A DNA stretch of 64,000 bases from Congeria kusceri (Eukaryota; Mollusca; Bivalvia; Myida; Dreissenidae): contig JAPFQT010000379.1 of NCBI GenBank assembly GCA_027627225.1, forward strand, positions 1-64,000, written 5' to 3'. Below, one piece after another: positions 23,450-35,219 of this stretch. Numbering within the stretch: the stretch's first letter is position 1; each line of letters opens with the position of its first letter. The notes under the pieces were generated by a model, which was given only the letters and a program-made list of their open reading frames with translations, was not told where the DNA came from and searched no databases. Both the position numbers and the translations under genes were made by a program.

Positions 23450-24220
23450 TTATATGTGTTTTCATACGTATGCTGATTTACTAGTATATTTGAAATGAAA
23501 ACTTGTGGTATTAATATACCGATATTTGTTAAGTTTAACCCTAAGTTAAAAGAGTTCTAATAGGATATTTAAGAAGATTCACCAGCAGTTAAACCCATTC
23601 AGAATGACAATTTCTTTACACTACTGATCAATATACTATATCATCTGGAATAAATCTTTGTTCAAACTATTGAAATGCTTTTCTATAGGATGTTCTTCAT
23701 GAGACACTCAAGACCTAAACCATTCATGTCAAAATCCCAGTGGGCAATTCCAAAATGTCTTGCAATTACAAGATTTTAGGAGGAATCTTGAAGGGACTCC
23801 AGATGGTCCAATCATAAAAACGAAAGAAACTTATAAAAAAATACATAATTTTTCTTACATAATCGTATAGAAAACATTAAAAAATTAGACACTTGTGTTT
23901 TTCTTTACCTAAAAAACAATGGATTTATATAGTATTTTTATCTGTCATATTATAACTCATTGAGTGATTTAAAAATAGCGCTGTTTATATTTAGGTTATT
24001 ACGTGACAGTTTAGTCATGCACACATTTTTATCCGGTGTTTGTATTGGGGAAAGCCGCAGTATTTATAAATCAGGAATACCAGGTTCAAGGAAATTTTTC
24101 GGCGTAGCTGTCTAAGATCACTTTTGACCCAGATTTTCTTGCGATAAATATGCAGCCGGAAAATAGAATGCCAATAGAAGATGGCAAATTTTCTAATTCT
24201 AGGGAATGCAAACTTCAAAC

Positions 24221-25093
24221 AATGGGGAATTTATATTTATAAACTTACTGTTAATTTGAATTAAAACTGTGTTACGATTTATAATCGATTATTTATAATT
24301 GCATCTTTCTATCAACTTCTCAAGTAGATTTTATTTAATCTATAAAAAAGATGCTACATTTTCTGTAGATAAAATGTTATGAAAGAAGATTCGGAATACG
24401 TCAAATTGTTATTCGCGTAGCATGAATACACAATTTGCAATACTAATTATACCCAGGAACCCCTGATGTATCATGATCTAATGAATTTTTATGGTTGCAT
24501 TATCAAAAATAATGTCTGAACTTTTCAAAAATCGCTGAATGTTCCCTGACTATTGCTTTTTATTGGGATACACAGTATAAATGCTTATTTGACTTCAAAT
24601 CGTTATTATATTAGATAACTAACATGCATGATATATTACTGGTACTATAAATAACTAAATAGTCTCGTCTGATACATAATACTTTTCATTCATTCCCGAA
24701 ATTATTTTCTTACATTGTTAATTTGTTTAATTGACTTGTCAAATTCAAATAACAATTATGTTAACCTAAATTATTTTGGTTATTCATATACCACTGGTGG
24801 AAACATGGAGCAGTATGATTGGTTTATTCACAACATAGATATTAATGATAATTTTATTTAATTTTTAAACTAATAAATTTATCTCAAATTTACTTTTGGG
24901 TCCGAGAAGTTTTCTTATAGTGTCAGAAAAATCTGGGGTCCAATAAGTCTCCTAAAAATATTGGTGGGGACCAAAAAATCTGGGGTCTGAGAAGTCACGT
25001 AACCGATCATCTTGGCTGTCTGTTTAGGTAATTTTTAAATGATATCTCAATATTAATTTCAACGCCGATTGTCTTTTTTAAAGACATTTCTTG
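24221..25093 (+). mobile_element. family L element, copy 1 (left arm of long inverted repeat)
   Basis: Reverse-complementary to 26360-27594 over its whole length by eye. Shared phrases include AATGGGGAATTTATATTTAT, TATACCCAGGAACCCCTGA (TATACACAGGAACCC in the partner), TGGGATACACAGTATAAATG and CATTCATTCCCG. It ends with hairpin GTCTTT (25071-25076)/AAAGAC (25080-25085), then ATTT and CTTG at 25090-25093. No open frame of useful length, so non-coding. Confidence 0.65.
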
Positions 25094-25278
25094 TTTTAAA
25101 TGAAATATACAGATTATGACAGTATTTGATCGTGTTCATGTATTTACAGTTTAGACATAACAACAAAAACATCACATTTTTATGTCATCTGGAGTGCAGT
25201 ATCTTTAATTATAAGATCCACTAAAGATAAACAATTAAATAATAACTTATGAAATCAGTTAGGTGGTATTTAAGTTTT

Positions 25279-25683
25279 ATGCCCCCACTTTCAGAGGGGG
25301 GCATATAGATTTGCCCTTGTCCATCTCTCCCATCCGTCTGTATGTCGGATTTTTGTGTCACGCGTTACTCAAACAGTATTACTGCTAGAGCAATGAAACT
25401 TTTTATACTTATTTATCAGTATGTGAACTTGGGTATTTTGGTGCAGTTTTTCCTGATGTTACCGGAGTTATGGCCCTTTTTTAGCAGAAAAATAACATTT
25501 TTGGACTTGTGTCGCGTGTAACTAGAAAATTACAACTGTTAGAGTGTTGAAACTTTATAAACATAGTCATCTGCATGTGATCTTGTGCACCTGGGTATTT
25601 TGGTGCAGTTTTTCGACATTAGTGGAGTTTTGTGACAACCAGCGGAATGTGGGGGCATCCACGTCCTACGGACACATGTCTAG
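25279..25683 (+). mobile_element. family C element, copy 2
   Basis: ATGCCCCCACTTTCAGAGGG head with GTCCATC..CCGTCTG tract, two internal units, and tail GTGGGGGCATCCACG, hairpin GTCC (25663-25666)/GGAC (25670-25673), ACATGT, then CTAG 25680-25683. It lies in the spacer between the two family L copies. Confidence 0.75.
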
Positions 25684-26029
25684 TTTATAGTATGTAAGAA
25701 TCTTTTGAAACTATGAACTGTACATGACTGAATCATGGTACCATGGCGTGACCTAAAAAATGTATGTGCTATTTATATGTATCCATAATTTGGTAGTCCT
25801 TTAGGGGTATTGAGATGGAAAAAATATCATACAGCATTTAAAGTTGTTCTTTCAGCCATTCTGTAGACAGTGTATTGAGTATGCAGATATTTTGGTGAAA
25901 ACCATCTTGGTCTTTCAGTTGCGGAGGAAAAGCAGTATGCAATAAAGTTATCTCTTTGGCACAGGACTGTGGTTTATTGTTTAAATAAAAACCTGGAAAC
26001 TATAGTGTAATTAGACAATTTAGACATAA

Positions 26030-26175
26030 CAACAAAAGGTCCCAGGTTCGATCCCCACTCAGGGATCGTTCTCAAGATCTTTCCAAAGACACCAAGTACT
26101 GGTTCTTCCCAGGAAACTGACTCGAGAGTGTCTCTATAAGCCTAAGGCTTTCGAAACAATCGAGCTATAATAGAT
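26030..26175 (+). mobile_element. tRNA-derived SINE, 5' part incomplete
   Basis: A B box GGTTCGATCC at 26045-26054 is followed by a body with TGGTTCTTCCCAGGAAACTG, CTCGAGAGTGTCTCTATAAG and TCGAAACAATCGAGCT. The same body occurs on the minus strand at 38225-38350 and 52281-52450, where more of the tRNA-like head survives. The A box is not recognisable in this copy. Confidence 0.6.
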
Positions 26176-26359
26176 AGGTTTAAACAACTATAGTGTAATT
26201 ATGTGCCATTGGTCACTGCAGCATAGCAACATGTTGCTGATTTTTGTCACACAAAGATTTTAAAGGGGGCATATCTACGGTATTTCCTGTAAATATATAG
26301 ACACATATTAATATAAGGTATATTAATATCTTTTTCTAGTAGAAGTAATATATAAGAAA

Positions 26360-27594
26360 CAAGAAATGTCTTTAAAAAAGACAATGGTGTTGAAATTAAT
26401 ATTGATATATCATTTTTACCTGAAACATAACAGAGGGCCATGATGATTGGTTACGTAACTTCTCAGTCCCCAGATTTTTCAGTATTGACCTATGTAAGGA
26501 GACTTTTCGAACCCAGATTTTTTTGACACCATAAGAAAACTTCTAGGACCCAAATAATTAATTTGAGATGCAGGGTTTTACATCAATGTTAAATTTTAGG
26601 GGTTCACAGGACTCAGGTGGTTGATATTTAGGGGTCCTCTCAATAAAAGTGGTGGTCCTATTCAAGTGTTTTGTCTGCATTTGTATCAACATTTTGAATG
26701 TTTTGTATCAATAAGATAGAATGAAGGCATTATAAAATAATGTTATTAATTTTATAAATTACATTCATGAAATAATTAATTTTAATACTGAATTGTATCA
26801 ACATATCAGAAAAATTATGCATCCAGTGGGATGCAAGTTTAAGCATAGGAGGGGTCCTGACTCAAAATTTAGGGGTATTTGAAGCAGAAAATTGAGTCCT
26901 GTAAATCCCTGAGATGAATTCAATTATTATAAATATCTATACCGTGAATAAACTGATAATACAGCTCCATATCCAAAATAATTGATGTTGAGATAATTGT
27001 TAACTGAATTTGTCAGGTCATTTAACAAATTAACAGTGTATGAAAATAATGGCGGGAATGAATGAAAATGAGTATGTATCAGACAGGTGTATATATTTAT
27101 AAGTAATATACCATACGTTCATTTTTAGTGGTTATCTAATACAATATTTAACTATTGGATGTCAAATAAGCATTTATACTGTGTATCCCAAAGAAAAGCA
27201 ATATTCTAGGAACATTCAGCGCATTTGATATAATGATGACTTCATTTTTGATAACACAAACATACAATTTTATGACTATGGCGATTTAAAATTATACTAG
27301 GTGGGAATATGATGTTTCAAGGGTTCCTGTGTATAATAAGTAGCGAAAAATGCATTTATGGTAGGCAAATGAAGTAAAAGTAACATAAATAACATTTTGA
27401 AGTAACATAAATAACATTTCCAAGTATATGACTTCTTTCACCAAATTTTATAAAGATGTAATATCTTTTTATATATTGAATAACATCTACTGGAGACGTT
27501 GATAGAAATGTACAATTCTATAAAAATTTTACTAAGATGCAACTGCAATTCAAATTAACATGCATAGAAAGTTTATAAATATAAATTCCCCATT
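26360..27594 (-). mobile_element. family L element, copy 2 (right arm of long inverted repeat)
   Basis: Minus-strand copy of the element at 24221-25093. The CTTG terminus lies at 26363-26360 with the hairpin just inside it (GTCTTTA..AAAGAC). It contains an extra 341-bp insert at 26571-26911 that copy 1 lacks. A third relative in the same orientation is at 60597-61735. Some similarity to 24190-24218 reappears at 28388-28412, so the arm may have been longer and been split by later sequence. Confidence 0.65.
26571..26911. mobile_element. 341-bp CAGGG-ended transposon with 5-bp target duplication
   Basis: Left end CAGGGTTTTACA and right end (inverted) CAGGGATTTACA match at 11 of 12. AGATG flanks both sides (26566-26570 and 26912-26916). 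The paralogous arm at about 24878-24895 reads through without the insert (complement of TTTGAGATAAATTT), which gives an empty site. No open frame, so non-autonomous. CAGGG termini recall hAT elements, but those make 8-bp duplications, so I leave the superfamily open. Confidence 0.7.
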
Positions 27595-29029
27595 TATTGA
27601 AATATTCGAGCTTATGATTCTTTGGAAGCTAATTGATGCATGTAAAGTGCTCTACACTGCTAAATGCATGCTGTTTTGAGAAAGATCTGGAGCGCGTTGA
27701 ACTCACTCTAGGGAACCATGGACCCACTGTCTTGGATCTGGGTAAGAAAAGCAAAGGACACTGGGCCATCTTTGAGCTTAAAATGTGTCATCATGCATTA
27801 AATTTTTTCTAAGACTTTGATAACATTTGTAGATATTTTGAACACATGTTTTCATAATTATAAATATTGAATATACGCATCCATTATTTGGAGCATTATG
27901 TTGTCATTTAATCCAGAGAAATATATAATATTCTTCATATGTAATGTACACTAATGTTTCAGTACATAGTCCCAACTGTAAAATGCACAATATGCTTAAC
28001 AATTGAACATAATAAATACCATATACCATTTTTAAAAGCGTTTTCAATGTGACATTGCAATCGTCCCGTGAAGGAAATTGTGCCGACGACCGTGGCCAAA
28101 GATCGTCCCGTGTCCATTTCTTGTGTAACCGAGATCCCAGCCATTGGTACAATTGATATGAATAGAGCATGCCAATAGGCTTAACAAAATAGTTCTTTCA
28201 TTGATGTGAATGTGAATAACATTCTGTTCATGACATACAATGACAAAATATGTTGATAATTAGCCTAAGTTCTAGAGTGTATGTCGAAGATATGTTAATA
28301 ACTTTGTGTTAACCGGTTATGTAAACAATTCGGTAAATTTTAATCCACAATATTATGCGACAATTAATGGTAGACATTGAACCAGTATTGTAAGTTTGCA
28401 TTCCCTAAAATTCTCGTGCGCAAGAAAATTGCCCAGCTGCGCCCCACAAAAAATAGATACAATGCCAAAAAATTGTCTTTCGATACATGGTTTAATCAGG
28501 ATTAAACTAACTCCTACCAAATTGCGCTTTTCAATGTAAACCTTTCCATGCTACTGTACAGTTATCAATGGCGCACATATACATAGCACTATTTAATGTA
28601 TATTTTAATCATATTGATTTTACTACTACTACTAAATGTTAGTGCGAAAAGTGTCACGGTGTTAACTTGTTACTATCATAAAAAACAATATTTTACTCTT
28701 TGGTTTTAAAACCGAGACCCGGCATGTGTGAATCAGTCGTTTAATAAATACTTCTTAAAATACAATGTTATTTTTTAAAATATAATTCTGTGTTAGCTGT
28801 TGATACGCCCCTTTAACAAAAGCTTTCAAAACCTCGTTAAAACAAATCAATAGCAACATATCATTTGAAAATGTCAGAGTGCTTGTCACTGTAGTCAAAG
28901 TAGTTGGTTATTTTATAATCCTAGTTGGCACTGGAGTGCTTGTAGTGCATTCATATGCTATTATAAATACACTTGGTCTGTATTCATAAATTTTTGAATG
29001 TCTGAATGATCTATGGTCCAATTATAATT
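27595..29029. other. gene-poor stretch with weak exon-like frames
   Basis: A plus-strand frame (27636-27812, 58 codons) includes ERVELTLGNHGPTVLDLG next to a GGGTAAGAAAAG donor-like site near 27741. A minus-strand frame (28144-28033) includes GISVTQEMDTGRSLATVVG and ends at a donor-like GGTATATGG. Neither has a convincing acceptor or known family. The region 27595-28385 may itself be an insertion into the family L copy. Confidence 0.25.
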
Positions 29030-29510
29030 TTCACAGAGGGCTAATCTAATCGAGTATAATCATAATTACATACAAAATTGTTAACATTGAGTGCTACCAT
29101 TATGCTTTGATGTCATTGCTATTAGCTCTGATCTAACGAAGGGCGCTAGCTTCACTGAAGGGCGTTTCAATACAAAGACAGATCTTTAAAGTGGTCACAT
29201 ATTTGTTCGGTTTGCTTCGTAATCATAATTGTTAGAAAATAAGTGGCAATATTTGTGAACATTGGATTTTTGTAATTTTCATGTCAAGTAGCAGTGTTGT
29301 CCTGCACTTGTAGCAAAATAAATATAATTAAGTCAAAGTTTCTTCAATTTAGCGATAGAATTCTTCATGTTTTGGGTGTTCAAAAAAATGCTTTTTTAGT
29401 GGACAAATTCAGTAATTTAGGGAGTGTACTGTTATATCAGGTCTTTCTTTATTGCATGGAAGAACATCTGTCATAAATAATATTATGATTTGGGCAGACC
29501 CTTACACTGT
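29030..29510. repeat. duplicated block, copy 2 (partner at 3430-3960)
   Basis: See the partner for shared phrases. Here the block ends with CAGTAATTTAGGGAGTGTACTG, matching CAGTTATTTAGGGAATGTACTG at 3882-3903. No conserved frame. Confidence 0.45.
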
Positions 29511-29919
29511 GATGGTGTAAAAAGGACTAAGAATCACTAAAATTCAGTGGTGTGGCCTCTATATATCCAGCTCATTTCATAGTCAAGTTGTTAATCTGTT
29601 GCTATTATTCTAAGACATTTCTTTGTAATCGCAGTTATGATTTGGTACTGGGTGCCAAAATGATAGAATGAAAGCTTTGCTATTCTGATAGTACAGACTC
29701 TCTGATAATACAGCAGTATATTAAAACAGCATAATGTAAAGTGCCTTTTAGATGGTTAAATGGATATTTATGTCACATAATTTCCTCCACTAACTTCTGA
29801 CAATAGAATATTCACTGCTTTTCACATTCATTGATGTGATGCTGAGTCATTGACGCAAATCAAACTCTTGTTTGACAAGTAATAAATATTATTGTTTTAG
29901 AATCATGTGCAACTTTTTT

Positions 29920-30640
29920 ATGCCCCCACCATCAATGATGTTTGGGCTTATAGTGTTCACCCTGTCCATGGGTACGTACGTATGTGTGTATGTATGTTTG
30001 TATGTTCGGATTTTTGTCAGAACAATAACTTTGTCCAGCATTGGATGATTTTCAAATAACTTAGCAGAAATGATGAGCATAATGAGACGGTGTGTCACTC
30101 ACAAGGACCATTTTCCTATGTCCAAATTCAAGGTCACACTTAAAGGTCAAAGGTCAAATATGAGAATTTAAACCATAGACCCTGTCCGGAGCATAATTTT
30201 GTCCAGCATGGAAGGAATTTCAAATAACTTAGCACAAATGTTACGCATTGTGCAACGGTGTGTCATGGGCAAGAACCAGTTCTTGTATGGCATGGAAGAA
30301 TTTTCAAATTACTTGACAGAAGTGATAAGCATTATGAGACAGTATGTGGTGTGCAACAACCAGGTCCTTTGGTCCAAGGTCAAGGTCACACTTGAAGGTC
30401 AAATATAAGTGTTTAAGTCATTGACTTTGACCGAAGTATACTTTTGCCACACATGGAAGCATTTTCAAATTTCTTGGCAGAAGTGATAAGCATTATGAGA
30501 CGACATGTGGCATTTAAAAACCAGGTCTGTAGCTGAAACTTCAAGGTCACTAATTAAGGTAAAAGGTCAAATAATTGTCGAGAGCATAATATTGTAATGC
30601 ATGCAGGAATTTTCAATTTAATTTAGCAAAAATACAAATA
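29920..30640 (+). mobile_element. GGGGGCATA-type element, 3' end missing
   Basis: Head ATGCCCCCACCATCAATGATG..GGGCTTATAG with a GTACGTACGTATGTGTGTATG tract and about four ~130-bp units (ATTTTCAAATAACTTAGCAG, GATGAGCAT.ATGAGACGG, TTCAAGGTCACACTTAAAGG). No hairpin plus CTWG end is visible after 30600, so the copy is truncated. Confidence 0.5.
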
Positions 30641-31169
30641 TGAATTATGAGTGCATTTTTCCTAAAACAGGAAACATTTGTTTGAATGAATTTTATTTTC
30701 CTACCTTTAAGCTTAATAATATGGCTTCCTATTTAATAGTATATACGACATGTATTTGCAATACAATATGTATTTGTAAGTAATGAATAAATATTTTTCA
30801 AGCCAGTTATCGAATGCAAATGGAATTATATAAATGCCAGTTAGCAAATCAATCAGCAACGAACCATGCAGAATAATCGATAAAGCGTGGTAGTTAGGAG
30901 CATCGATTGTAAGTGATTCGTAGCCTACTGATTCAAAAGTAGGTCATATGATGCGTGCTCGAGATTTTCCATACTACAGTTTAAAATTAACACATTACAG
31001 TAATTTGTTGTCAAAATATTCAGAATAAGAATTGGTAATGAGAAATAACACTTTCACAACGAGTGAAAAGTAACCAACGAAGCACCTTAATTTAATGGAC
31101 ATGTTTAATGAATTGACTGTTTTTTTTCTGCCGGGGTTAGTGGACATTTTTAATGAATTGACTGTTTTT

Positions 31170-31614
31170 ATGCCCCCGGCAACTTGATGAAGGAGGCATA
31201 TAGTGATCGTCCTGTCCCTCCTTCCTTCCGTCCGTGACAAGGTTAAGTAGATTTTACCGTTTTGTCTAGCACCAACACCGCTTACTACAACACTTTGATT
31301 CTTACACAGTTGTTGCTTATGACCATTCCCTTATCTACCCATATCACCCACCCTTTCTTTGACTTTGACATTGACCTTATTTGGACTTGTAATGATTCAA
31401 AAGTGCCATTTCTTGGTTAACTAGATTTTACCGTTTCGTCTAGCACCAACACCACTTACTACAACACTTGGATATTTACACAGTTTTTACTTATGACCGT
31501 TCCCCATCCACCCATATCACCCAACCTCAATTTGACCTTGACCTAATCTGGATTAAGAAATGGGCTACCCAGCACCAATCGGGGGCAAGTGTGTTTAGCA
31601 AACACAGAATCTTG
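31170..31614 (+). mobile_element. family H element, copy 2
   Basis: Head ATGCCCCCGGCAACTTGATG, two internal units, tail hairpin TGTGTTT (31590-31596)/AAACACA (31600-31606), GAAT, CTTG 31611-31614. The 5' flank GGACAT.TTTAATGAATTGAC is present twice (about 31098 and 31142) with a piece of inverted head (CTGCCGGGG) between the copies, suggesting an aborted or repeated insertion at this site. Confidence 0.7.
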
Positions 31615-32655
31615 TCTAGACACTGTAATTGTAATAAATCAATTGATATTCACATTAAAATACACCTGAAATACATTATCTTAAATAATAAAAAGTTAAG
31701 AAAACATTCATGAATTTTTGCTGTTTTGAACAATTAAGGATCTTTTCAGGTTTCGATTTACTGACTTTTAGCCTGCAAAGAAAAGTATTTTTCCACTATG
31801 CCTGTTTTGCAAATTACCCTCTCAAAAGATTGATGGCTTCCGCCAACAGTCTAAAAATGATTTTAGGCATTCGGTTTATTCTGCACAGAACTCATAATTG
31901 CATGAAAGTTTTGAATACTACCCTTTGTTGATTATTTGTCAGGACTAAAACTATTTTGTTATACCTCAACTTATTTTACAGAATAACATAATATATAAGC
32001 AGTAAGTACATTATAAAAGGACAATTCTCCTTTTGCAAAATGATTTGAATGCATACAGACAAAGCGGCGCCATGTAGAAAGGCTGCATAGATGGAGGTAT
32101 CCGTGTCTGTGGACCCATTTCTAGTTTGTAACAAATAAAATCCCTCGAGGGATTGGTTTTACCCATTCATTCATATTTATTAATGATATTAATTGCTTTA
32201 ATGCCGAAGATTATGTTCACAGATCTTTACAAAGAAGTTTTCATGACTTTTTTGCCAGGAACCAAAGGTGTTGATTTTTAAGCATATGAAATTATCACAT
32301 ATTTGTTATTGTCATATCTTTATGAAAACCAAGGAAATGGTAATCTATGTCTTAATCTACGTTCTGATTGTTGGATTAACTCTTTAGAATTATTTTTAGA
32401 ATTGGATTAACTCTTTAGAATTATTTTTAGAATATCTCGTTTTAAAAATATACAGAGAACAGATATATTACAGACATTGCTCCAAAATGTGAAGTTTGTA
32501 GACCATAACAAAGCAGAGCCCATCTCCAAACATAGAATGATTTCCAGGAATGTTCTAGCAGTTAGTTAAGATGTAATAAGCTTTTGTCAGCACTTCGACT
32601 ATTAAAGGCCAACAGGATTGCTTCAAAGTGATATTTATTTTATTTAAGAAATATG
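31615..32655. other. sparse sequence with one orphan element end and a recent 31-bp duplication
   Basis: GTCTGTGGAC..CTAG at 32104-32124 followed by TTT looks like another hairpin plus CTAG terminus with no matching head nearby. 32371-32401 is duplicated perfectly at 32402-32432. The frames at 31468-31931 have no recognisable domain. Confidence 0.4.
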
Positions 32656-32862
32656 TTTCAATTTATTGTTGTTTATGGGCCAATAAACATAATTTGGAGT
32701 TCTGATGCATAGGAATTAAACCACGAGGTCGTTGTTCCGAGTGGTTTAATAGCCAGGCATCAGAACAACAAAGAGTTGTTTATTGGTCAATAAACAACAA
32801 AAATGTGAACATTACTTTTTGCCTTGTTTATTAGGTAGTTTAACAACTATAATTTTGTTCTT
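32656..32862 (-). mobile_element. family M palindromic MITE, copy 2
   Basis: Inverted relative to copy 1: TTGTTGTTTATGGGCCAATAA, then GAGTTCTGATGCATAGGAATT, a TTAAACCACGAGGTCGTTG core, GCATCAGAACAACAAAGAG, and TTATTAGGTAGTTTAACAAC at the far end. Confidence 0.55.
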
Positions 32863-32983
32863 TGTCTATAGAAAAATTAGTCAGTATCATGGTAGAATTG
32901 CAAATAATTAATATTGAATCATTGTTTAATGTGATGGCCATGTTTCTTCGATCAATTGGCAAAACTCAATTGACAAAACTATA

Positions 32984-33600
32984 ATTTTTAGCCAGATTTT
33001 TCAACAAAAAATCTAGGCTTATGGATTAGCGAAAAAACGGTCGGTTGGGCGGGCGTTGCGATGTCGTTTACATTTTGCGTTAAAGTTTTGTATTCCTGTC
33101 ATATTTAAAAAAAAATCTTTGTCACTGTTCATGAAACTTTGTAGAAATGTTCCTTGGATGGTCCTCTACCAAACCTGTAAAAATGGTTGCACTTCACAAG
33201 ATGGCCACTAGAGCTAAAAATAGAATTATGTCTCAATGCCATTTTCTTCTGAACCTATGGATAGATTTTCAAATTATTTTACGCAAATGTTTGTTAAGTG
33301 TTCCTCTACCAAACTTATTCAAATGGTCCGCCTCACTGCACAAAATGGCCACTAGAGCTAAAAATAGAATTTGCGTTAAAGTTTTGTATTCCTGTCATAT
33401 TTTCTAAAGTTCTTGATTAATCTTGATGAAACTTTACACGCTACCAAACTTATTCAAATGGTTCCGCCTCACTGCACAAAATGGCCACAAGAGCTAAAAA
33501 TACAATTTGCTTTAAAGTTTGTATTCCTGGCATATTTTCTAAAGTTCTTGATCAAGCTTGATGAAACTTTACAGCATACATTTTAGATCATCAACATGAA
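32984..33600 (+). mobile_element. dispersed repeat with AAATGGCCACTAGAGC units
   Basis: The head TTTTTAGCCAGATTTTTCAAC..AAAATCTAGGCTTATGG contains a short hairpin. About three units follow with TTGCGTTAAAGTTTTGTATTC, CCTCTACCAAACTTATTCAA and ATGGCCACTAGAGCTAAAAA. Frames such as 33147-33407 reflect the repeat. The 3' boundary is not clear. Confidence 0.5.
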
Positions 33601-33829
33601 ACTTCCATTCTTCTTTACCAACATTGACTTGTACATGTAGCCCCATCGGAAAATGAAAATTCCGGCTTTAATGCGGTTTCAGCATTTTTCTCTTGTATAC
33701 AGTGTAAATGGGGTTGGAAAATAAAAATAATTAAACATAATTTTATATTAGGAATTGGATTATATACAGCATATTGGATGTCAGTTTTGAATTTATGGCA
33801 AAATGACCAAAAGTGGAGGACATAACGAG

Positions 33830-33897
33830 GGTTGAGAGTGAAACTGTTGTATCTGCTTGACATTTCTATATCAGATACAATAGTTTCATGCTCAACC
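33830..33897. repeat. 26-bp-arm inverted repeat
   Basis: Arms 33830-33855 (starting GGTTGAGAGTGAAACTG) and 33872-33897 (CAGATACAATAGTTTCATG onward) are inverse copies with about four mismatches and a 16-bp loop. A half copy with the same words (GGTTGAGCGTGAAACTATTG) is at 40984-41003. The 136-residue minus-strand frame 33615-34025 spans this palindrome and has no recognisable domain. Confidence 0.5.
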
Positions 33898-34025
33898 GTC
33901 GATAAGGAATACAAGATTTGGTCGAAATATCGGGTCTCATCATGGACCAAGTTACCCATAGCTTGACCCGATATATCCGGTCTCAGCACTGCAAGGGTTA
34001 ACCTTCCGTTATTGCCTACTAACAC

Positions 34026-35135
34026 TAACCTGAAGTTTTATAATCATTGCACAAAAACTTGTAATGATATAAACACTGGCCATCGATGACACTTGCAGGC
34101 GGAGGATTATTAGTAGTAGACATTAAATCGATATGAATGTAATGTACCATTTCGAAAAATAAAAAAATTCTTATTGTATTCAGAATTCACGTAAGATATA
34201 TGTCCATATACATGGGGCCAGTGTTCTGCCGTGGATGCGGCCGTGCGCCATTGGCGCAAAAATAAACTTCCCCACAAAATTTTTGTAAGCGGGTCCGCGG
34301 TCGCACACAATTTGCAAGTATATCATTCGGCGTATTTAGTAAAATTTATATCATTTATCGTTACATCAATTTATAATCAATTTTTTCACTAGAACACAAA
34401 TTCATTAACGCTTTATTGGCAGCGCTTGAACAATTCAGATACAGTAGTTTCAATCGATAATTGTAAGCATGAAACAAGCTTTTCAGCGAAAAACTGCTAG
34501 ACGACAGCCGCATTTCGGCAGAAATATCAAAGACGTTTGAAGTCAATTACTGACACCGTTGCTATGAGTGTTGCTAATGGTATGCAGTTTTGGATGCCTG
34601 GCTAATTGATGATGTAACACTGTTACACATTGTAGTTTTAACAGGTTTCATTATTAACGCCTTGTTTTTATAACAGATTTTTTTGTTTGTTCAAATTAAA
34701 ATTAATAATGCAAGTTTATAAGGTATTTAAGAATGCAGTGTAACATTGATCAACAGAATTTTATGAATTAATTAAGAACACAGTATTATGTATCAATCCT
34801 TTTTTGAACAGAAAATAAAAACAAACATGAATGAAAACAGCTAGTACGTACATTTGCAAACAAAAATCTGCTTTGGAAATATTCATGAGGTGAACAACTT
34901 TTTTTGTCTGTGTCCCTACATTTTTGTAATTTGTCCCCACTTTTTCAAGCCTAGAGGGCCCTTGTCCCCAATAGTCCAAATTCAGAGCAGATAATGGGGC
35001 GTTCCAAAAGAAAAAGACAAACATAAAATAAAACCATGCAACAAAAAACATAACCACCATAGCAGAATTAGTAAAATAAAGTTTATAAAAAGTGTATGTT
35101 TGTATGTACTCATTGATTTCTATGTTCATCTTCAG
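34026..35135. other. gene-poor stretch
   Basis: No convincing gene. Minus-strand frames at 34110-34310, 34361-34546 and 34761-35129 have no family signature; the last contains a hydrophobic run but is AT-driven. Confidence 0.35.
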
Positions 35136-35136
35136 T

Positions 35137-35219
35137 ATGTCATTGCCAGGCTGGGGAGACCAAGGAAGAGGCTGTGGACACGATCCTCCCAGTAACGGGC
35201 CGACTGTTCAGCAGGCCTG
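35137..35219 (+). CDS. candidate short exon, unknown gene
   Basis: An acceptor-like CATCTTCAG immediately precedes TATGTCATTG, and a donor-like GCCTG|GTAACTTAG ends the segment. The frame from ATG 35137 reads MSLPGWGDQGRGCGHDPPSN then GPTVQQA, Gly/Pro/Gln-rich and locally GC-rich in an AT-rich surround. No family recognised and no adjoining exon identified. It could belong with the 10093 exon or be unrelated. Confidence 0.3.

Noticed and set aside
30875..30960. tRNA-like phrase (GTGGTAGTTAGGAGCATCGA with GCGTGCTCGAGAT)
   Set aside because: A and B boxes are too poor, and no cloverleaf stems pair.
33615..34025. 136-residue minus-strand frame
   Set aside because: It spans a palindrome and dispersed repeat words, has no recognisable domain, and no splice or start context supports it.
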